From Saccharothrix sp. ALI-22-I (GTDB lineage: Bacteria > Actinomycetota > Actinomycetes > Mycobacteriales > Pseudonocardiaceae): a DNA stretch of 64,000 nucleotides. Both the position numbers and the translations under genes were made by a program. This document shows, piece after piece, positions 34,351 to 43,035 of this stretch. Below the pieces are notes generated by a model that saw nothing but the letters and a program-made list of their open reading frames with translations, did not search any database and had not been told where the DNA came from. Where the stretch lies: contig NZ_MTQP01000066.1 in the NCBI RefSeq assembly GCF_001984175.1, forward strand, positions 248,001 through 312,000, read 5' to 3'. Each line of letters starts with the position of its first letter. Positions within the stretch are counted from its first letter, which is position 1.

Positions 34351-34512
34351 ATGAGACTGCTGCTGTGGACCGCACTCACGTGCGCCCTCGCGGTCGCCGG
34401 GGGGATGGTCCTACCACTGCTGGCCGGCATCGCGCTCGTCGGCTGCGCCGACGACCACCTGCGTCGCGGGACGAGCCGCGCGTCATCTCGCCGTGATCTC
34501 TTCATCCGCTGA
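34351..34512 (+). CDS. Possible 53-residue membrane peptide
   Basis: A short frame with ATG 34351 encodes two closely spaced hydrophobic stretches (LLLWTALTCALAVAGGM and VLPLLAGIALVGCA) and a basic tail. Codon third positions are G/C-rich. There is no clear ribosome binding site, so translation is uncertain; it may be leaderless or not a gene. It lies divergently upstream of the five-gene operon. Confidence 0.35.
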   Translation: MRLLLWTALTCALAVAGGMVLPLLAGIALVGCADDHLRRGTSRASSRRDLFIR

Positions 34513-34761
34513 CCGGAATAGACGATCAATACAGACGATCAATAAATCGCCAAGAAATCCACGCCTGGTGTGACGCACACTACTTGACCTGTGTCCGAGT
34601 AGCGGTTTAACTGCGCTGACGCGTTGAGCGGGTCACCCACCTGGGTGATCTCAACGCGATCACGACGCAATCACGAGGGCACGGCGCGCCCATTGTTCCT
34701 GCCGCCACGGGCTATTCGACAGGTCCGACGGTGGGTGCCGCCTGCCGCTGGGAGTTCCGCA

Positions 34762-36135
34762 ATGTCCCTGCACACGTGGATCGAACACGCCGTCCACGGG
34801 CTTGCCCACCGCGTCCGCGGTCGGGTACTGATGTCTCTCATGGCTGGTGTCACGGGCATGGCCGCCCTGAACGCCCCCTCGGAGCCGGGAGCAGCGGAAC
34901 CGGGCGCCTCACCGCCGGTGACGTCGGAGCAGGCCGCCCCGCAGTCGACCTCCCCGCAGTCGACGGCCCCGCAGCCGACCACGCAGCCCACCGCGCAGGT
35001 GCCCGCCGCAAGCGGCCGCACCCGGTCGTTCTGGCTGCACATGAACAGCACGCCGGTCACCGACGCGCAGCTGGCGACCGAGGCGAAGCGCCGCGCGTAC
35101 ATCGTGCTCAACGCCTGGGAAGGCGCACTGATCCCCAAGCTCAAGGCGGCGAACCCGGCGGTCCAGGTGTTCGTCTACAAGGACCTGACGTCCACCCGCT
35201 CGTACGCGTGTCGCGACGGCGTGGACGACGCGCAGCTGCCGACCGGTGTCGGGTATTGCCAGGCGGAACGCGATCACCCCGATTGGTTCCTCCGCGATCG
35301 GAACGGCAACCGGTTCGAGTACAGCGGCTATTCCGGGCACTGGCAGATGGATGTCGGCAACACCGGCTACCAGGCCGCGTGGGCTGACAACGTGATCAAG
35401 AGCAGCACCGCTTCCGGATTCGACGGCGTGTTCATGGACAACGCCCTCTTCCCGTGCGACGCGTATCACGACGGCGTCTGCCCGGCGAAGTACCCGACCG
35501 ACGCGGCGTTGCAGGACGCGTACAAGTCGATGTTGTCCAACACCCGGGACGAATTCGTCTCCGCCGGGTTGAAAACGGTCGCGAACCTGTCCAACGCCCG
35601 CCTGCACGCCGGGGCGTGGGACGCCTACTCCGAGTACCTCGACGGCGGCTTCGACGAGTGGTGGCTGACCTTCGACGACTCCAACCTGCTCCCTGAGTAC
35701 GCCGAGGGGTGGAGCAGGCAGGTCGCCGAGATCGCCTCGAACGAGGCCAAGGGCAAGATCACCTGGGTCCAGCCGCACTACAGCGCCGGCCAGGACCGGC
35801 CGTACCGGTACGCGCTGGCCAGCTACTTCATGGCGACGGGCGGGCTGGCCGCGATCTCGGACATCGAGCAGACCGACCGCTACGACGACGCGTCGCCGTG
35901 GCGCGCCGAGTACGACTGGGACCTCGGCACGCCCGCCGGTCCCTACCGCTCGGTGGCCAAGAACGTGTTCCAGCGCGACTTCGCGTGCGGCACGGTCGTG
36001 GTCAACGCCAACCCGACCGACACCGGCGCGGTCACCGTGCAGGTGAACGGCGCTCACAAGGACGAACGCGGCGCGACCGTCACGTCGGTCTCGCTGCCGG
36101 GCACCTCAGGATCCATCCTCCGCAGGACCTGCTGA
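34762..36135 (+). CDS. Secreted GHL15-like putative glycoside hydrolase
   Basis: A 457-residue protein. An N-terminal hydrophobic segment (about residues 24-38) precedes a Pro/Thr/Gln-rich linker (about 55-85, with short TSPQSTAPQ-type repeats), as in exported proteins. The TIM-barrel region has RTRSFWLHMN, AYIVLNAWE, VFVYKDLTS, ASGFDGVFMDNALF and TVANLSNAR, and matches the hypothetical glycosyl hydrolase family 15 (GHL15). The Asp in FMDN at the end of strand 4 is the expected acidic active-site residue. ATG 34762 has GGAG at 34751-34754. The end overlaps the histidine kinase gene tail by 30 bp on the opposite strand. Substrate unknown. Confidence 0.8.
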   Translation: MSLHTWIEHAVHGLAHRVRGRVLMSLMAGVTGMAALNAPSEPGAAEPGASPPVTSEQAAPQSTSPQSTAPQPTTQPTAQVPAASGRTRSFWLHMNSTPVTDAQLATEAKRRAYIVLNAWEGALIPKLKAANPAVQVFVYKDLTSTRSYACRDGVDDAQLPTGVGYCQAERDHPDWFLRDRNGNRFEYSGYSGHWQMDVGNTGYQAAWADNVIKSSTASGFDGVFMDNALFPCDAYHDGVCPAKYPTDAALQDAYKSMLSNTRDEFVSAGLKTVANLSNARLHAGAWDAYSEYLDGGFDEWWLTFDDSNLLPEYAEGWSRQVAEIASNEAKGKITWVQPHYSAGQDRPYRYALASYFMATGGLAAISDIEQTDRYDDASPWRAEYDWDLGTPAGPYRSVAKNVFQRDFACGTVVVNANPTDTGAVTVQVNGAHKDERGATVTSVSLPGTSGSILRRTC

Positions 36136-37560
36136 CGGTTGAGCTGACGCAGCCAGCGGCAGAAGGACCTGGAAACGGGTGTCGCCGGGCTCGGACTCGA
36201 CCCGGATGTCTCCGTGGTGACGATCGACCACGATCCGCCAGGAGATGTCCAGGCCGAGTCCGGTGCCCTCACCGACCGCCTTGGTCGTGAAGAAGGGCTC
36301 GAAGATGCGGCCCTTCACCTCGGCCGGGATACCGGAACCGGTGTCACCGATCTCCACTACCAGGTCGTGACCGGCGCGGGACGTTCGCACTGTCAACGTC
36401 CCGCGCCGGTCCATTGCGGCCACCGCGTTGTCGATCAGGTTGGTCCACACCTGGTTGAGTTCGGCGGCGTAGGCGGGCAGTGGCGGCAGTGCCCGGTCGT
36501 AGTCCTTGACCACCCGCACGCCGTCGCCGATCTTGCCGCCGAGCATGACCAGCGTCGAGTCGAGCAGTTCGTGCACGTCGACGACCTGGAACGGCGCGCG
36601 GTCCACCTGCGAGTACTGCTTGGCCGCGCCCACCAGCGTGGACACCCTCGTGGTGGCGTCCTCGATCTCGTTCATCAGGGTCTCGGTGTCGACCGTGTAG
36701 GCCAGCCACCGCACGGCGGCCTCGGTCGCCGTCGCCGGGCACAGGGCCGCCGCCCGGTCGAGCCATTCGACGTCCAGCCCGCCCGCGACCAGCACCGGGG
36801 CCAGGTCCCAGCCGCCCGAGATGCCGTGCGCGTCCAGCCAGTCGGCGACTTCGTCCTCCAGGTCCGCGGTCTCCATCGGCCCCAGCTTCGGCGCCTTCGC
36901 GACCCGCTCGACCGCGCTCTCCTGCAACTTCACCAGCACCGGCAGGGTGGCCGGGTCCAGCGAACCGCTCGCCAGCAGGGCCAGCTTGTGCCGCATCCCG
37001 GCAACCCGCCGGCGCAACGCCCCGGTCGCGCGCACCGCGGCGGCGGCCGGGTTGTTCAGCTCGTGGGTCAGCCCGGCCGACAGCGAGCCCAGCGCGAGCA
37101 GCCGCTCCCGCTGGCCCACGATCCGCTGGGTGTTGCGCAACCCGAAGAACAACCCCTCCAGCAGGTGCACGGCCATCGGGAACCACTCGCGGAACACCGC
37201 GCCGAAATCGGTCGCGGGCAGTTGGTACAGCCGCACGTCGGTCACCGCGTCCGCGGTCATCTGGTAGACGGCCGTGGTCTCCGAGTCCAGGTTGAGGTAC
37301 GCCTGGGTGGACCCGAAGTACGAGCCGCGGTGGTCGGTGCGGTTGGTCTCCACGCGTTGGCCGCCGATCACCCGGCTGAGCGCGACCGTGCCGTCCAGGA
37401 GCACGAAGAAACAGGTCGCGGGCTGCCCCTCACGCAGCACCTGGGTGCCCGCCCCGTGCGTCTCCACCTCGCCGTGGGCGACGAGCCACCCCAACTGCTC
37501 CTCGGACAGGTGCTCGAACAGGAACAACCCGCGCAGGTCGTCGACCGTCAGCTTCTCCAC
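36106..37560 (-). CDS. Sensor histidine kinase with N-terminal cNMP-binding domain
   Basis: A 484-residue soluble kinase with no membrane helices. Residues about 1-130 are a cyclic-nucleotide-binding-like beta barrel (GAGTQVLREGQPATCFFVLLDG). The phospho-acceptor is the His in SAGLTHELNNPAAAAVR, followed by the N box (VWTNLIDNAVAAM), G1 (GDTGSGIP) and G2 (GEGTGLGLDIS). GTG 37560 starts one base after the stop of the upstream receiver/oxidoreductase gene, so the two are a pair. The kinase probably reads an intracellular signal and phosphorylates the receiver domain of its partner. Confidence 0.9.
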   Translation of the reverse strand: MEKLTVDDLRGLFLFEHLSEEQLGWLVAHGEVETHGAGTQVLREGQPATCFFVLLDGTVALSRVIGGQRVETNRTDHRGSYFGSTQAYLNLDSETTAVYQMTADAVTDVRLYQLPATDFGAVFREWFPMAVHLLEGLFFGLRNTQRIVGQRERLLALGSLSAGLTHELNNPAAAAVRATGALRRRVAGMRHKLALLASGSLDPATLPVLVKLQESAVERVAKAPKLGPMETADLEDEVADWLDAHGISGGWDLAPVLVAGGLDVEWLDRAAALCPATATEAAVRWLAYTVDTETLMNEIEDATTRVSTLVGAAKQYSQVDRAPFQVVDVHELLDSTLVMLGGKIGDGVRVVKDYDRALPPLPAYAAELNQVWTNLIDNAVAAMDRRGTLTVRTSRAGHDLVVEIGDTGSGIPAEVKGRIFEPFFTTKAVGEGTGLGLDISWRIVVDRHHGDIRVESEPGDTRFQVLLPLAASAQPSAGPAEDGS

Positions 37561-37561
37561 G

Positions 37562-39253
37562 TCAGGACCTTTCGAGGTAACGGTGGACCAGTGACACGGC
37601 CATCGCGCCGTCACCGACCGCCGACGCGACCCGCTTCACCGAGTCCGCGCGCACGTCACCGGCCACGAACACGCCCGGCAGGCTGGTCTCCAGGTGGTAC
37701 GGCGGCCGGTCGAACTCCCAGCCCTCGGGCAGGCGGCCGTCGCTGACCAGGTCCGGGCCGGCGAGCACGAACCCGCGCTCGTCGCGGGCCAGCGTGCCCG
37801 CGAGCCAGTCGGTGTGCGGTGCCGCGCCGATGAACGCGAACAGCCAGGACGTCGGCACGGTCGTCGTCTCGCCGGTCTTGTTGTGCCGCAACGTCAACGC
37901 CTCCAGGCGCTGCTCCCCCTCCCCGCCGACGACCTCGGTGCACGTGCGCACCTCGATGTTGTCGATGCGGGCGAGCTGTTCGATCAGGTAGTGCGACATC
38001 GACCGCTCCAGCGAGTCGCCGCGCACCACCAGCACGACGCGACGGGCGTGCGCGGCGAAGTAGAGGGCGGCCTGGCCCGCCGAATTCGCGCCGCCGACCA
38101 GGTAGACGTCCTGGTCGGTGCAGCTGGGGCCTTCGGTGGTCGCCGCGCCGTAGAACACGCCCTGGCCGGTCAGCCCGCCGAGGCCGGGCGCCTCCAGCAT
38201 CCGGTACGAGACGCCGGTGGCGAGGATGACGGTGTGCGCGGCCAGTTCGGTGCCGTCGCCGAGCCGCACCACGCGTGCCGCGCCGCGCGCCTCCAACCCG
38301 ACCACGTCGCACGCGGTCAGCACCTCGACGTCGAACTTCAGCGCCTGCCGGCGGGCGCGGTCGGTCAGCTGCTCGCCGGACACGCCGTCGGGGAAGCCCA
38401 GGTAGTTCTCGATCCGGCTGCTGGTGCCCGCCTGGCCGCCGGTCGCACGGCGTTCGACCAGCACCGTCCGCAGTCCCTCGGAACCGCCGTAGACGGCCGC
38501 GCCGAGGCCGGCCGGGCCGCCTCCGACCACGATCAGGTCGTAGAAGTCGGTGGACGGCCGCGTGGTCAGCCCGACCCTGGCGGCCAGCTCCGCGTCCGAC
38601 GGCTGGACCAGCGGCTCGCCGTCCGCGGTGATGACCACGGGCAGCCGGGTGCCGTCCTGGCCGGACGCGGTGAGCAGCCGGTCGGCCTCGGTGTCGCCGT
38701 CGTCCAGCGCGTGCCAGCGGAACGGGACGGAGTTGCGCGCCAGGAAGTCGCGCACCTCGTAGGATCGCGACGACCAGCGGTGGCCGATGACGCGGACCTG
38801 CCGCACCGGGCTGCGGTCGGCCGCCGTCCACGCGCTGAGCAGGTCGTCCAGCACCGGGTACAGCTTCTCCTCCGGTGGGTCCCACGGTTTGAGCAGGTAG
38901 TGGTCGAGATCGACGACGTTGATCGCGCGGATCGCCGCGTCGGTGTCGGCGTAGGCGGTGAGCAGCACCCGCCGTGCGGCCGGGAACAGGTCCATCGCGG
39001 CTTCCAGGAACTCGATGCCGCTCATGCCGGGCATCCGGTAGTCGGCCAGCAGCACCGCCACCTCCTCGCCGCGCAACTTGATCTCGCGCAACGCGTCCAG
39101 CGCCTGCGGCCCCGACTCGGCTCGCACGATCCGATAGCGCTCGCCGTACTTGCGGCGCAGGTCGCGCGCCACCGACCGGGACACGCCCGGGTCGTCGTCC
39201 ACAGTCAGGATCGAGGGCCTCGCGACCTGAGGTGTCGTCATGTCCACAGTCAA
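37562..39253 (-). CDS. Receiver domain / glutaredoxin-like / thioredoxin-reductase-like fusion
   Basis: A 563-residue protein (ATG 39253; ATG 39241 is an alternative). Residues 1-130 are a receiver domain with acidic DDD (19-21), phospho-Asp71 in LADYRMPG and the Lys in LLKPWD. Residues about 155-235 have a glutaredoxin-like order (VRVIGHRWSSRSYEVRDFL) in which the redox CxxC is replaced by WSSR. Residues about 245-560 are a thioredoxin-reductase-like flavoprotein: IVVGGGPAGLGAAVYGGSEG, ILATGVSYR, YLVGGANSAGQAALY and GVFVAGDVR. The CxxC of true thioredoxin reductases is not visible (GAATTEGPSC), so a different reductase activity is likely. Flavin oxidoreduction would be gated by phosphorylation from the kinase encoded next. 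Confidence 0.9.
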   Translation of the reverse strand: MTVDMTTPQVARPSILTVDDDPGVSRSVARDLRRKYGERYRIVRAESGPQALDALREIKLRGEEVAVLLADYRMPGMSGIEFLEAAMDLFPAARRVLLTAYADTDAAIRAINVVDLDHYLLKPWDPPEEKLYPVLDDLLSAWTAADRSPVRQVRVIGHRWSSRSYEVRDFLARNSVPFRWHALDDGDTEADRLLTASGQDGTRLPVVITADGEPLVQPSDAELAARVGLTTRPSTDFYDLIVVGGGPAGLGAAVYGGSEGLRTVLVERRATGGQAGTSSRIENYLGFPDGVSGEQLTDRARRQALKFDVEVLTACDVVGLEARGAARVVRLGDGTELAAHTVILATGVSYRMLEAPGLGGLTGQGVFYGAATTEGPSCTDQDVYLVGGANSAGQAALYFAAHARRVVLVVRGDSLERSMSHYLIEQLARIDNIEVRTCTEVVGGEGEQRLEALTLRHNKTGETTTVPTSWLFAFIGAAPHTDWLAGTLARDERGFVLAGPDLVSDGRLPEGWEFDRPPYHLETSLPGVFVAGDVRADSVKRVASAVGDGAMAVSLVHRYLERS

Positions 39254-39330
39254 CTACACGGCCTCTGAGGACCGAATTCGCAGCTCGGGCATTCGTGTTG
39301 TCGATGGGCCGCCCCCGGCCGAGCCTTCAC

Positions 39331-39344
39331 GGAAAACGCTTTCC
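39331..39344. promoter_or_regulatory. LacI-like palindrome upstream of the receiver/oxidoreductase gene
   Basis: GGAAAACGCTTTCC has 5-bp arms around a central ACGC, close to LacI-family/cre-type operators (GAAANCG core). It lies about 80 bp before the ATG at 39253 and between two operons. No LacI-family gene is in the window, so the binding protein is unknown and the match may be chance. Confidence 0.3.
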
Positions 39345-39396
39345 ACGCGGCGGTGACCCCGATGACAGCACAGCCACCGCCCGCCTGGCAATGCGC

Positions 39397-40125
39397 TCAG
39401 CCCACACCGAAGTCCCGCAGCAACCCCGTGAACGGCTTGGCCGGCGGCGGTGCGAACTCCGATCGGTCCCCCGTGCGCAACCCCATCGTCACCAGCGATT
39501 CCACCAGCACGGTCGCCGCCTGCACGCCGTCCACCACCGGCAACCCGACCTCCGCCGAGACGGCGGCACGCAGGTCCGCCATCCCGGCACAGCCCAACAC
39601 GATCGCGTCCACCCCGTCCTCCACGGCCGCGAGGTGGCACGCCTCGGTGATCGTCTTCACCGCCGCGTCACCGTGGAGGTCGAGCGGGGGGATGTCGACC
39701 GCGTGCACGCTCCGGCAGAACCGGGTGACGCCGTAGCGCTCCACCAGGTCCCACGCCCGCCCACGGGTGCGGGCGAGCGTGGTGACGACGCTGAAGCCGC
39801 GCCCGAGGTGGGTGGCCGTGCGCATGGCCGCCTCCGCGATGCCCACCACCGGTCCCCGGGCCAGTTCGCGCGCGGCGTCCAGGCCGGGGTCGCCGAAGCA
39901 GGCGATGACGTACCCGTCGAACCCGGCCCGCTCGCCGGCGGCGATCTCGGCGAGCAGGCCCGGCACGCTCAACGCCTCGTCGTAGTGGCTCTCCACCGAC
40001 GCGGGCCCCATGGCCGGGTTCACCGCGTCGACCACCGTGGTCGGCGCGGCGACTTCCCGTGCCGCCCGGCCGATCGCCGAGGTCATCGCCGCGCTGGTGT
40101 TGGGGTTGACGACCTTGATCTTCAC
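39397..40125 (-). CDS. Asp/Glu/hydantoin racemase family protein
   Basis: A 242-residue protein of the Asp/Glu racemase superfamily. The two catalytic cysteines of the family are seen in IACFGDPGLD and LGCAGM, and the N-terminal IKVVNPNTS is the hydantoin/allantoin racemase signature. Start is GTG 40125. It is the last gene of a three-gene run (FCD-type GntR regulator, NCS1 transporter, racemase), which suggests uptake and racemisation of a hydantoin or allantoin-type compound. A hydantoinase is not in the window. Confidence 0.88.
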   Translation of the reverse strand: MKIKVVNPNTSAAMTSAIGRAAREVAAPTTVVDAVNPAMGPASVESHYDEALSVPGLLAEIAAGERAGFDGYVIACFGDPGLDAARELARGPVVGIAEAAMRTATHLGRGFSVVTTLARTRGRAWDLVERYGVTRFCRSVHAVDIPPLDLHGDAAVKTITEACHLAAVEDGVDAIVLGCAGMADLRAAVSAEVGLPVVDGVQAATVLVESLVTMGLRTGDRSEFAPPPAKPFTGLLRDFGVG

Positions 40126-40128
40126 GGC

Positions 40129-40164
40129 ATCCTCACGACAATCCTCACGACAATCGTCACGACG
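40129..40164 (-). repeat. Three tandem 12-bp repeats before the racemase gene
   Basis: Two exact copies of ATCCTCACGACA (40129-40140, 40141-40152) and a third with two changes (40153-40164) lie between the NCS1 transporter stop and the racemase GTG. On the coding strand the unit reads TGTCGTGAGGAT, so each copy carries a GAGG that could act as a ribosome binding site. It may be a slipped duplication affecting racemase translation. Confidence 0.6.
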
Positions 40165-40174
40165 CGCGGGCAGC

Positions 40175-41650
40175 TCACGCCGCGCGGGCGGCCTTCGGCG
40201 CGAGCACGGTGTAGAGCACCAGGCCGATCGCCATGCCGATGAACCAGCTGTACTGGGCGACGGTCTTCATCCCCGGCCCGTCGCTCCACAGCACCGGGAC
40301 GACCGCGATGACCGCGCCGACCGCCGTGGCCCCGATCGCGGCCGGGTTGTAGCCGTTGCGGAACCAGTACTTGCCGCTGGTGGACATGGTGAACAGGTCG
40401 TCCACCGTGACCTTCTGCTTCGCCACCAGGTAGTGCCCGGCGATGAGCACGCCGAACAGCGGCCCGATGAACGCGCCCAGCACCTCCAGCGTGTAGTGGA
40501 TGATCTCCGGGCTGTTGTAGAGGTTCCACGGGGTGATCAGCACCGAACCGACGGCCGCGATCATGCCGCCCGCGCGCCAGCTGATCTTCTGCGGGCTGAC
40601 GTTGGAGAAGTCGAACGCGGGCGAGATGAAGTTCGCCACGATGTTGATGCCGATGGTGGCGATGGTGAAGGTCAACGCGCCGAGCACGATGGCGAACGTG
40701 GTGTCGATCCGGGCGACGGTCGCGACCGGGTCCGTGATCAGCTCGCCGAACACCGGCACGGTCAGCGACGCGGTGATCACCACGAGCAGCGAGAACACCA
40801 GGAAGTTCACCGGCAGACCGAGCAGGTTGCCGCGCTTGACGGCGGCGAACGACTTGCCGTAGCGGGAGAAGTCGCCGAAGTTGAGCATCGGCCCGGAGAA
40901 GTAGGACACGACCAGCGCGATCGCGCCGAGCATCACCGGCACGGACGCGAACCCGGTGTACTTGACGTCACCGAGCGTGAGGTCGATCGCGCTCCAACCG
41001 GCCCGGTAGATCAGGTAGCCGGCGAGCACGAACATCACCACGTACACGGCGGGCCCGCAGAAGTCGATGAACTTGCGGATGCTCTCCATGCCGGTCCAGA
41101 ACACCGCCGCCTGCACGACCCACAGCACGGAGAAGGAGAACCAGCCGAGCGCGGACAGCCCGAGGAACCCGTACTGCTGCACGTCCGCGTACGGGGTCAG
41201 GCCGGAGAACAGCTTGAGCAGCACGATGTTCAGCGCGGCCGAGGCGAGGTAGGTCTGGATGCCGTACCAGGCGACCGCGATCAGGCCGCGGATGACCGCC
41301 GGGACGTTCGCGCCCTTCACGCCGAACACGCTGCGGCAGATGACCGGGTAGGGCACGCCGGTGACCTGGCTGGGTTTGGCGACGAGGTTGCAGAACAGGT
41401 GGACGATCCCGATGCCGACCAGCAACGCGACCAGGACCTGCCAGCTGCTCAGTCCCAGCAGGAACAGGCTGCCCGCCGTGACGTACCCGCCGACGCTGTG
41501 CACATCGGACATCCAGAACGCGAAGATGTTGTAGGCGCCCCACTTCTGCTCGGTGAGCGGGGCGAGGTCGTCGTTGGTGAGGCGCGGGTCGTACTCCGGC
41601 TTGGTCGTCGTCGCCGTGGTTGCGCTCGCGACCGGCAGCGTTTCGGTCAT
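40175..41650 (-). CDS. NCS1-family nucleobase/hydantoin/allantoin transporter
   Basis: A 491-residue permease with about 12 membrane helices. It has the NCS1 (Mhp1/PucI) pattern: DLAPLTEQKWGAYNIFAFW before helix 1, FWMSDVHSVGGYV (helix 1 with its broken stretch), RSVFGVKGANVPAVIRG, and FGDFSRYGKSF in the middle. Mhp1-type members are Na+-coupled importers of hydantoins or nucleobases. ATG 41650 has AGGAG 6 bp upstream. Its neighbours, a racemase and an FCD regulator, fit an allantoin or hydantoin role. Confidence 0.9.
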   Translation of the reverse strand: MTETLPVASATTATTTKPEYDPRLTNDDLAPLTEQKWGAYNIFAFWMSDVHSVGGYVTAGSLFLLGLSSWQVLVALLVGIGIVHLFCNLVAKPSQVTGVPYPVICRSVFGVKGANVPAVIRGLIAVAWYGIQTYLASAALNIVLLKLFSGLTPYADVQQYGFLGLSALGWFSFSVLWVVQAAVFWTGMESIRKFIDFCGPAVYVVMFVLAGYLIYRAGWSAIDLTLGDVKYTGFASVPVMLGAIALVVSYFSGPMLNFGDFSRYGKSFAAVKRGNLLGLPVNFLVFSLLVVITASLTVPVFGELITDPVATVARIDTTFAIVLGALTFTIATIGINIVANFISPAFDFSNVSPQKISWRAGGMIAAVGSVLITPWNLYNSPEIIHYTLEVLGAFIGPLFGVLIAGHYLVAKQKVTVDDLFTMSTSGKYWFRNGYNPAAIGATAVGAVIAVVPVLWSDGPGMKTVAQYSWFIGMAIGLVLYTVLAPKAARAA

Positions 41651-41742
41651 GGTGCTCCTGACTTGGCCTGGTCGGGCTGGGCGGCCCGTCTGGCTGATTC
41701 AGGCAAAAATAGGAGCGGGCTGTTACGCCGCAATCACGCCGA

Positions 41743-42462
41743 TCATATATTTCCGGGTTCCGCGAAAAGACCGGTGTCCAGCGGGAGCGCCTCCAGCGAG
41801 GATTGCAGCAGGCCGTGGTGCGTGCGGGCGGCGGTGACCAGGGCGTCGGCGTCCCGGTTCAGGAACGCGGTCAGCATCACGCCGTGGTCCAGGTGCAGGC
41901 GGGCGCGGTCGGTCGCGGGGACGTGGGCCATCGGCTGCAACGGCTCGGTGATGTTCCAGGCGGATTCGAACATGCCCAGCAGCCGACGCATGCCACAGGG
42001 CCGCACCAGCGCGAGGTGGAACCGCCTGCTCTCCCGGTGGTACGCCCGCCCGTCACCGTCCGTCACGGCTTCTTCGAGCGCACGGTGTGCGGCCAGGGCG
42101 TTCTCGTCGTCTTCGGGGGTCGCGGACGTCACCGCGGCGTTGAGTGCGGCGGTCTCCAGGACTCCGCGCACGAGGTACATCTCGCGCAGTTCGAGGGCGG
42201 TGAGCATGGCGACGCGGTAACCGGCGTTCGGCCGGTGTTCGACCAGGCCTTCGCCGATGAGCGTCTTCAACGCCTCCCGCACCGGGATGACGCTCACCCC
42301 GAACGCGGCCGCGACCTCGTCCAACGGGATGGGCGATCCCGGCGGCACCCCGCCGTCCAGCAGGCACCGTCGCAGCTCGGCCAGGATCGCGCCCTGCGAG
42401 CTGCCGGGGTGGTCGCTGACCAGCCTCGCGATCAGCGCGGATCGCCTTCTCGGTCCCGGCAT
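41743..42462 (-). CDS. GntR-family regulator with FCD domain
   Basis: A 239-residue regulator from ATG 42462 (MPGPRRRS). The winged HTH is at about residues 20-85 (LDEVAAAFGVSVIPVREALKTL, NAGYRVAML), and the rest is an all-helical FCD ligand domain with the metal-binding histidines in FHLALV and LHLDHGVML. The NCS1 and racemase genes follow on the same strand, so it probably controls the hydantoin/allantoin module. FCD domains commonly bind carboxylates. Confidence 0.88.
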   Translation of the reverse strand: MPGPRRRSALIARLVSDHPGSSQGAILAELRRCLLDGGVPPGSPIPLDEVAAAFGVSVIPVREALKTLIGEGLVEHRPNAGYRVAMLTALELREMYLVRGVLETAALNAAVTSATPEDDENALAAHRALEEAVTDGDGRAYHRESRRFHLALVRPCGMRRLLGMFESAWNITEPLQPMAHVPATDRARLHLDHGVMLTAFLNRDADALVTAARTHHGLLQSSLEALPLDTGLFAEPGNI

Positions 42463-42563
42463 GCCGCAGAGGCTACGGGCCCGCCGCAAGCGGCACCCGT
42501 CGACGACGGCCGACGCCATTCAGGCCGCCACTCGGGCTGGCAGCCGGGCTGGCAGCCGGGCCG

Positions 42564-42977
42564 TCAGTCGTCCGCGAGATCGACGTCGGCCAGGTCGTCC
42601 ACACCGACCACGTCGGCGCCGTTGAACACGACCACGATCCCCAGCTCGGTGAAGCCGGGCACGCGGCACTCGGCGAACCGGACCAGCCAGTCGCGGCCCG
42701 GGTGGAAGGTGAACTCCGGATCGGCGACGGCCCCCGCCTCGTAGTCCGGGTGCTCCCTGAGGTGGTCGGCCACGGCCAGCTGCGCGGTGATGAGCAGCCG
42801 TTCCCGGTCTTCGAGGACGGAGCCGATGAACGGCAGGTCGAGGTCGTCGGTGGTGGCCGGGTCCTCCACCAACACGCTGACCGACGTCCCGGCGGCGGTC
42901 GTGTTCCAGCACGCCACACCGTCGGGCGTGTGGTCCACCGGCGGCAGCTCGCCGAACCCGGGAATCGTGATCGTCAC
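42564..42977 (-). CDS. Conserved hypothetical protein, acidic
   Basis: A 137-residue soluble acidic protein (ITIPGFGELPPVDHTPDG near the start, RVPGFTELGIVVVFNGADV near the end). I do not recognise the family. The composition and absence of signal or helices suggest a small cytoplasmic beta-rich protein. It sits alone between the FCD regulator and the second 22-bp repeat array. Confidence 0.6.
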   Translation of the reverse strand: MTITIPGFGELPPVDHTPDGVACWNTTAAGTSVSVLVEDPATTDDLDLPFIGSVLEDRERLLITAQLAVADHLREHPDYEAGAVADPEFTFHPGRDWLVRFAECRVPGFTELGIVVVFNGADVVGVDDLADVDLADD

Positions 42978-43035
42978 ACCCCGATCCTAGCCATCACCCC
43001 AGCTAACCCCACCAGTCCCATCTCACAACCCCCGC

